Shown here: piece after piece, positions 60,802 to 64,000 of the stretch | How the letters are laid out: the number at the start of each line of letters is the position of its first letter | How positions within the stretch are numbered: the first letter of the stretch is position 1 | Source: Epiperipatus broadwayi | Lineage: Eukaryota; Onychophora; Udeonychophora; Euonychophora; Peripatidae | Reading direction: 5' to 3' | DNA: 64,000 bases | Assembly: GCA_028023455.1 (NCBI GenBank) | Contig: JAQFVV010006848.1 | Span: forward strand, 233,023-297,022 | Position numbers and translations under genes: made by a program | The notes under the pieces: model-generated | Databases searched by the model: none | What the model saw: only the letters and a program-made list of their open reading frames with translations | What the model was told of the DNA's origin: nothing

Positions 60802-61135
60802 CATGAAACAGTAGTTTTCCATTGGTTAAATCCATAGTTTAAAAAAATAAATAAATATATGAGTATGTTTTGAATTGGTAAAAACACTGAATAATAAATA
60901 ATAGAGACCTTGAAATAAAATAAACCGTAGCAAACAGATAAATCAGTCGCTTTAAAATAAATAAATACGATTATAGTTTGGGCATTAATATATATTATAA
61001 TAACATCTTATAAAAGTAGGAAAAATAGAATTACATGTAAGGGCATAAGCACAGCATGAAATCTTATGGCATATATTAAAGTATAACTTTGAAAAGAAAG
61101 TAATTTATATATATTACATTAGAAATTTTTAGTTA

Positions 61136-62650
61136 ATGATAACTAGAAGTCGGAAAAAGCTAAAAATAATGGAAGTAAAAAGTTTAGAAGAATCTTTAAG
61201 TAATAAAGATAGTGAAATAGAAATTACTTCAATTAGTGATGAACAAGGGTCTTTACAAGTCTTAATGTCTGAGGGGTCTGTAGAAGAAGTTGAACATCCT
61301 TCACAAGTTCATATGACAGATCAAATATTACCCCAAACACAAAAGGTAACTGAAGCTATAATAGTACAGCCTCAAGGAAGTGATAATTATATGGCTCAAT
61401 TGGTCCGAATGATAATGGATATGAAAGCTGATATGAATAAAATGAATTCTAAGATGGATAATATGAAAGCTGATATGAATAATATGGCAACCAAAGCTGA
61501 TATGAATAATATGGCAACCAAAGCTGATATAAATAATATAAAAGCTGATATGAATAATATGGCAACCAAAGCTGATATGAATAATATAAATGCTGATATA
61601 AATAAAATGAATGCTGATATGAAGGGAGAAATGGCTAGAATGAACGATAATATGGTAACTAAAGTTGATATGGATAATATGGAAAAGAAATTAAAAGAAG
61701 ACATAATTTCTATAAAAGAAGAGTTAAAGAAAGATATTGATAATGTTAAGGAAAAGATGCAAGTAAAAATCAAAGTTGTTGTTGAAAAGAAACAAACTGC
61801 CAATGAAGTAGAAAGACTTCATGACACAAAAGTATCAACAATATTGATGGCAATTCAATGCCAAGAATCCAAAACTTACCCTGAGCATGAGATATGTGAA
61901 TATAATGATAGCATCCAAAACAGATCACTCTTAGTTCAAATGAATATTTCAGAAGAAAACTGTCATGACTATCATTTTCCCATACAGCAGAGCAATGAAG
62001 TAGAAGATCATTGCAGCATTACTAAAGTGCTTGAATCTGATCCAAAAATCTTAGAAAAAGAAGAGGATATGGATCATGTAAAATATAAACTAAATTCTGA
62101 GTCTCAGGACTTGAAAGAAACACAGTCAACTGATAATACTGAATGTCTAGATAAATTAAGACTTCGGATTTCTTGTATTAATAACAAGTTAAATCATGAA
62201 CTCATGAAACTTGAGATGACTCCACTATCTAAAGATATAATAGATGAATACAACAGTGAAGTGTATTTTGAGTCAGCCCATCATATTTGTGTTTACTCCC
62301 AAAACAAAAGTAAAACATTTCATCAACAAGGTGTTGATAAATTGTATGACAACCATCTGATAATATCATTATCAATGATAATATTTAATGGAAAAGAAGG
62401 TTGTCTTAATAGAAGGTTTAATATAGAAGATATGAATGAAGGCAATAGATTTAATTGTCTTAAGTGTAAATTATGGTGTATGAAGCATCACCATAATCCT
62501 GAAGATAAACAAATTATAAAAAGTCTTCAGACAATAATAAAAATATTTATAATACTATCTAAGAGACAGAAAGGTTCACAATTCCATAGGTTGTGTAATA
62601 CTTATGAAGGTCCCTTCACATTCATTGAACATGTTAATGGATGTGCTTAA
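61136..62650 (+). CDS. G4 gag-like protein with expanded coiled-coil repeats
   Basis: A 504-residue frame beginning MITRSRKKLKIMEV, about 350 bp after the primer site. Residues about 85-215 are a long coiled coil built from near-identical nine-residue steps (KADMNNMAT, KADINNIK), a 27-bp minisatellite at DNA level. The central part is acidic and gives no domain I know. The C-terminal about 60 residues change character: FNCLKCKLWCMKHHH is a possible zinc-binding cluster, then LCNTYEGPFTFIEHVNGCA, which resembles an integrase C-terminal domain. The frame therefore looks like gag fused by deletion to a distal pol remnant. The intact frame suggests recent insertion or selection. Confidence 0.6.
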   Translation: MITRSRKKLKIMEVKSLEESLSNKDSEIEITSISDEQGSLQVLMSEGSVEEVEHPSQVHMTDQILPQTQKVTEAIIVQPQGSDNYMAQLVRMIMDMKADMNKMNSKMDNMKADMNNMATKADMNNMATKADINNIKADMNNMATKADMNNINADINKMNADMKGEMARMNDNMVTKVDMDNMEKKLKEDIISIKEELKKDIDNVKEKMQVKIKVVVEKKQTANEVERLHDTKVSTILMAIQCQESKTYPEHEICEYNDSIQNRSLLVQMNISEENCHDYHFPIQQSNEVEDHCSITKVLESDPKILEKEEDMDHVKYKLNSESQDLKETQSTDNTECLDKLRLRISCINNKLNHELMKLEMTPLSKDIIDEYNSEVYFESAHHICVYSQNKSKTFHQQGVDKLYDNHLIISLSMIIFNGKEGCLNRRFNIEDMNEGNRFNCLKCKLWCMKHHHNPEDKQIIKSLQTIIKIFIILSKRQKGSQFHRLCNTYEGPFTFIEHVNGCA

Positions 62651-63063
62651 AAAGTAAAGCACACATATAAGGAAGGACTTCATGAATTGCGACTTTGGGA
62701 TGTGACAATGGACTTTCATTAATGATAGAATCCATTAGGCTGTTCTTTTAAGAGAATAAATGTATATATGTATATAAATAATTGAAGTTGATATTAATAG
62801 CAATAAAAATGCATCAAGTTAACCAAAGTATAAAAAAATACTTACAGGTTTATTAGAGTTCAAGTTATGGTTGGTAAATAAGTAATAATGGTAGATCAAT
62901 TAAGCATCATGATAATGCAATCTGATGTTGACACCACTTATAAAATGCAAGTCCATTATTATATATTTTGATATGGATATGTATAAATAAGACATTTATT
63001 TTATATAGCATGATGTTGTTAAATTATAATAACAATCAGCATTAAGCCAATGCACATGCGTTT
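62651..63063 (+). other. G4 interior: decayed continuation of pol remnant
   Basis: Directly after the stop, the same frame continues KVKHTYKEGLHELRLWDV, which fits the end of an integrase-type tail. The remainder is AT-rich with no frame. Confidence 0.45.
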
Positions 63064-63385
63064 TCTGGATATATATATATGGATATACAAAAAGATAGTG
63101 TAAAAGCTTATAAACAACTTGTTAAAAAAAAAGGCCAGTCAAAGAAATAAAAATGTGAAGACAACTTCACACAAGTTCCAAATTGGGGATCAAGTTTTTA
63201 TAAAAACACCTCATATGAGTAAACCCCAACAGAGCAGATACCAAAAGATTTACCATCAATATGAAGGACCTTATACTATCATAAAGCAAACAGGTCCCAA
63301 TGCATTCTGGATAAATATAAAGGGAGACATTAAAGGCACTTACAATGCTAGAGCTTTAAAACCCTATTTTGGTCAAACAAATTAA
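63064..63385 (+). pseudogene. Integrase C-terminal domain remnant of G4
   Basis: KDSVKAYKQLVKKK leads, with a shift in a nine-A run at 63124-63132, into an open 88-codon frame. FQIGDQVFIKTPHMSK, YQKIYHQYEGPYTIIKQ, GPNAFWINIKGD and YNARALKPYF reproduce the SH3-like C-terminal module of Gypsy-type integrases (GD.V, K...Y.GP..I, L.PY). The catalytic DDE core is missing. It lies about 600 bp before the presumed 3' LTR, as expected for the end of pol. Confidence 0.75.
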
Positions 63386-63983
63386 TAATGTTTGCCACAT
63401 TTTACTTATGTATAAAGTAAAATATTGAAAGAAAAGATCATTTAGAATAGGTAAGGGGGGAAAAAGTTTTCATTTAAAAGTATATGGGTATATATATGTA
63501 TAAGGATGTGTATAAGTCAAAAAAAAGACATTAATTTTCTTTGATGAGGGTATGTTAAGCAATTAAAATTAATTCTTAGGATACCTGAAAACTAAAAACG
63601 TTTTAAGAGTTAATCCATGCTGAATGATGGATGTTCTTATGTTTTGGATAGTTCTCAAAAAAGTCCATGAGTCTTAAAGAAAAGCAGGATGGAGACTACC
63701 AAACAAATATATGTGTCATCTATAAAAGAGGCACATAACAATGAATCCATTAAAGAAAAATAAAAAGGGGAGAAAAAGAAAGAACCCTATATATATGAAC
63801 CTCTTTATCCTTTTGTTTAAAGTGAATAATATTTAATGTAGAGAAAGAGAAAGAGTTAAAAAATAGAGCAAATAATAAGGGTTGATAAAAGCAGGAAAGA
63901 AAAACAAGCTCCACAACTTTATATTTAATGCATACATTGACACACATTAAGTGTCCAAATTTTAATGGTAAATATAAAATTTG
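63386..63983 (+). other. G4 3' untranslated region
   Basis: Purine-rich non-coding sequence. GGTAAGGGGGGAAAAAG at about 63450-63466 could be an internal (second) polypurine tract. Confidence 0.5.
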
Positions 63984-64000
63984 AACTTTTTAAGGGTGGG
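63984..64000 (+). other. Probable G4 polypurine tract at window edge
   Basis: ACTTTTTAAGGGTGGG ends the window. Position and composition predict that the 3' LTR (TGTGAGAG...) begins within a few bases beyond. Confidence 0.4.

Larger units (their letters stand above)
58826..64000 (+). mobile_element. Gypsy-like LTR retrotransposon G4, pol deleted, right end outside
   Basis: 5' LTR, primer site, gag-like frame, integrase C-terminal remnants and a terminal polypurine tract lie in the expected order on the plus strand. The window ends just before the predicted 3' LTR. Protease, RT, RNase H and the integrase core are absent between gag (ending 62650) and the integrase tail (63119-63385). It is another derivative that cannot move alone. 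Confidence 0.8.

Noticed and set aside
61396-61803. 135-codon antisense frame with repeated hydrophobic segments
   Set aside because: Mirror of the gag minisatellite on the other strand.

Overview
This is about 64 kb of a very AT-rich animal-type (probably invertebrate) genome. The evidence is low GC, long (TA)n and (AAT)n microsatellites, tRNA-derived SINE-like pieces, canonical AG/GT splice-site contexts, and dense interleaved Penelope-like elements (PLEs), non-LTR LINEs and Gypsy-like LTR retrotransposons. I cannot assign a taxon. No complete host gene is visible. Host signal is limited to a convincing 3'-terminal coding exon on the minus strand (53813-53917), weaker candidate exons at 36824-37945 (+), and coding-like tracts at 35442-35624 (-) and 19763-19951 (+).

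Layout. 1-2262 is the end of a very long LTR (family G1); its inverted partner is a 4.3-kb solo LTR at 45190-49501. 2.8-10.8 kb holds two units of an interspersed repeat (RepX) arranged head to head; a third unit is at 54.1-58.8 kb and a fragment at 20.5-21.66 kb. Units A, B and C each carry an independent, 5'-truncated insertion of the same LINE, always in the unit's sense orientation. 12267-18450 is a minus-strand LTR element without pol (G2) whose 5' LTR is split by a pogo/Tigger-like DNA transposon. 21.8-25.5 kb contains two PLEs (RT plus GIY-YIG endonuclease). 25.8-35.3 kb is a nest: a PLE-type unit carrying a hammerhead ribozyme, interrupted at its (AAT)n tract by a LINE (ORF1 plus the start of ORF2), itself interrupted by a 6.1-kb gag-only LTR element (G3) with a 4-bp target duplication. 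38-45 kb is mostly gene-free with a decayed hAT-type transposase and an inverted-arm element. 49.5-51.2 kb has further PLE tails. 51.5-52.0 kb is a foldback element. 58826 to the window end is a plus-strand Gypsy-like element (G4): LTR, primer site, coiled-coil gag and integrase C-terminal remnants, with a polypurine tract at the window edge.

The most interesting signal is an apparently complete type I hammerhead ribozyme at 35146-35186 with a three-base-pair, self-complementary stem III. Related units at 25.8-26.1 kb begin at or within a few bases of its predicted cleavage position, including a head-to-head pair, which ties RNA self-cleavage to how these PLE copies were made. A second theme is that several LTR families sit inside (TA)n runs and that none of the three LTR elements with an internal region in view shows a recognisable reverse transcriptase, so they would depend on enzymes supplied in trans. 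All comparisons were made by eye; identities and clade names need alignment.
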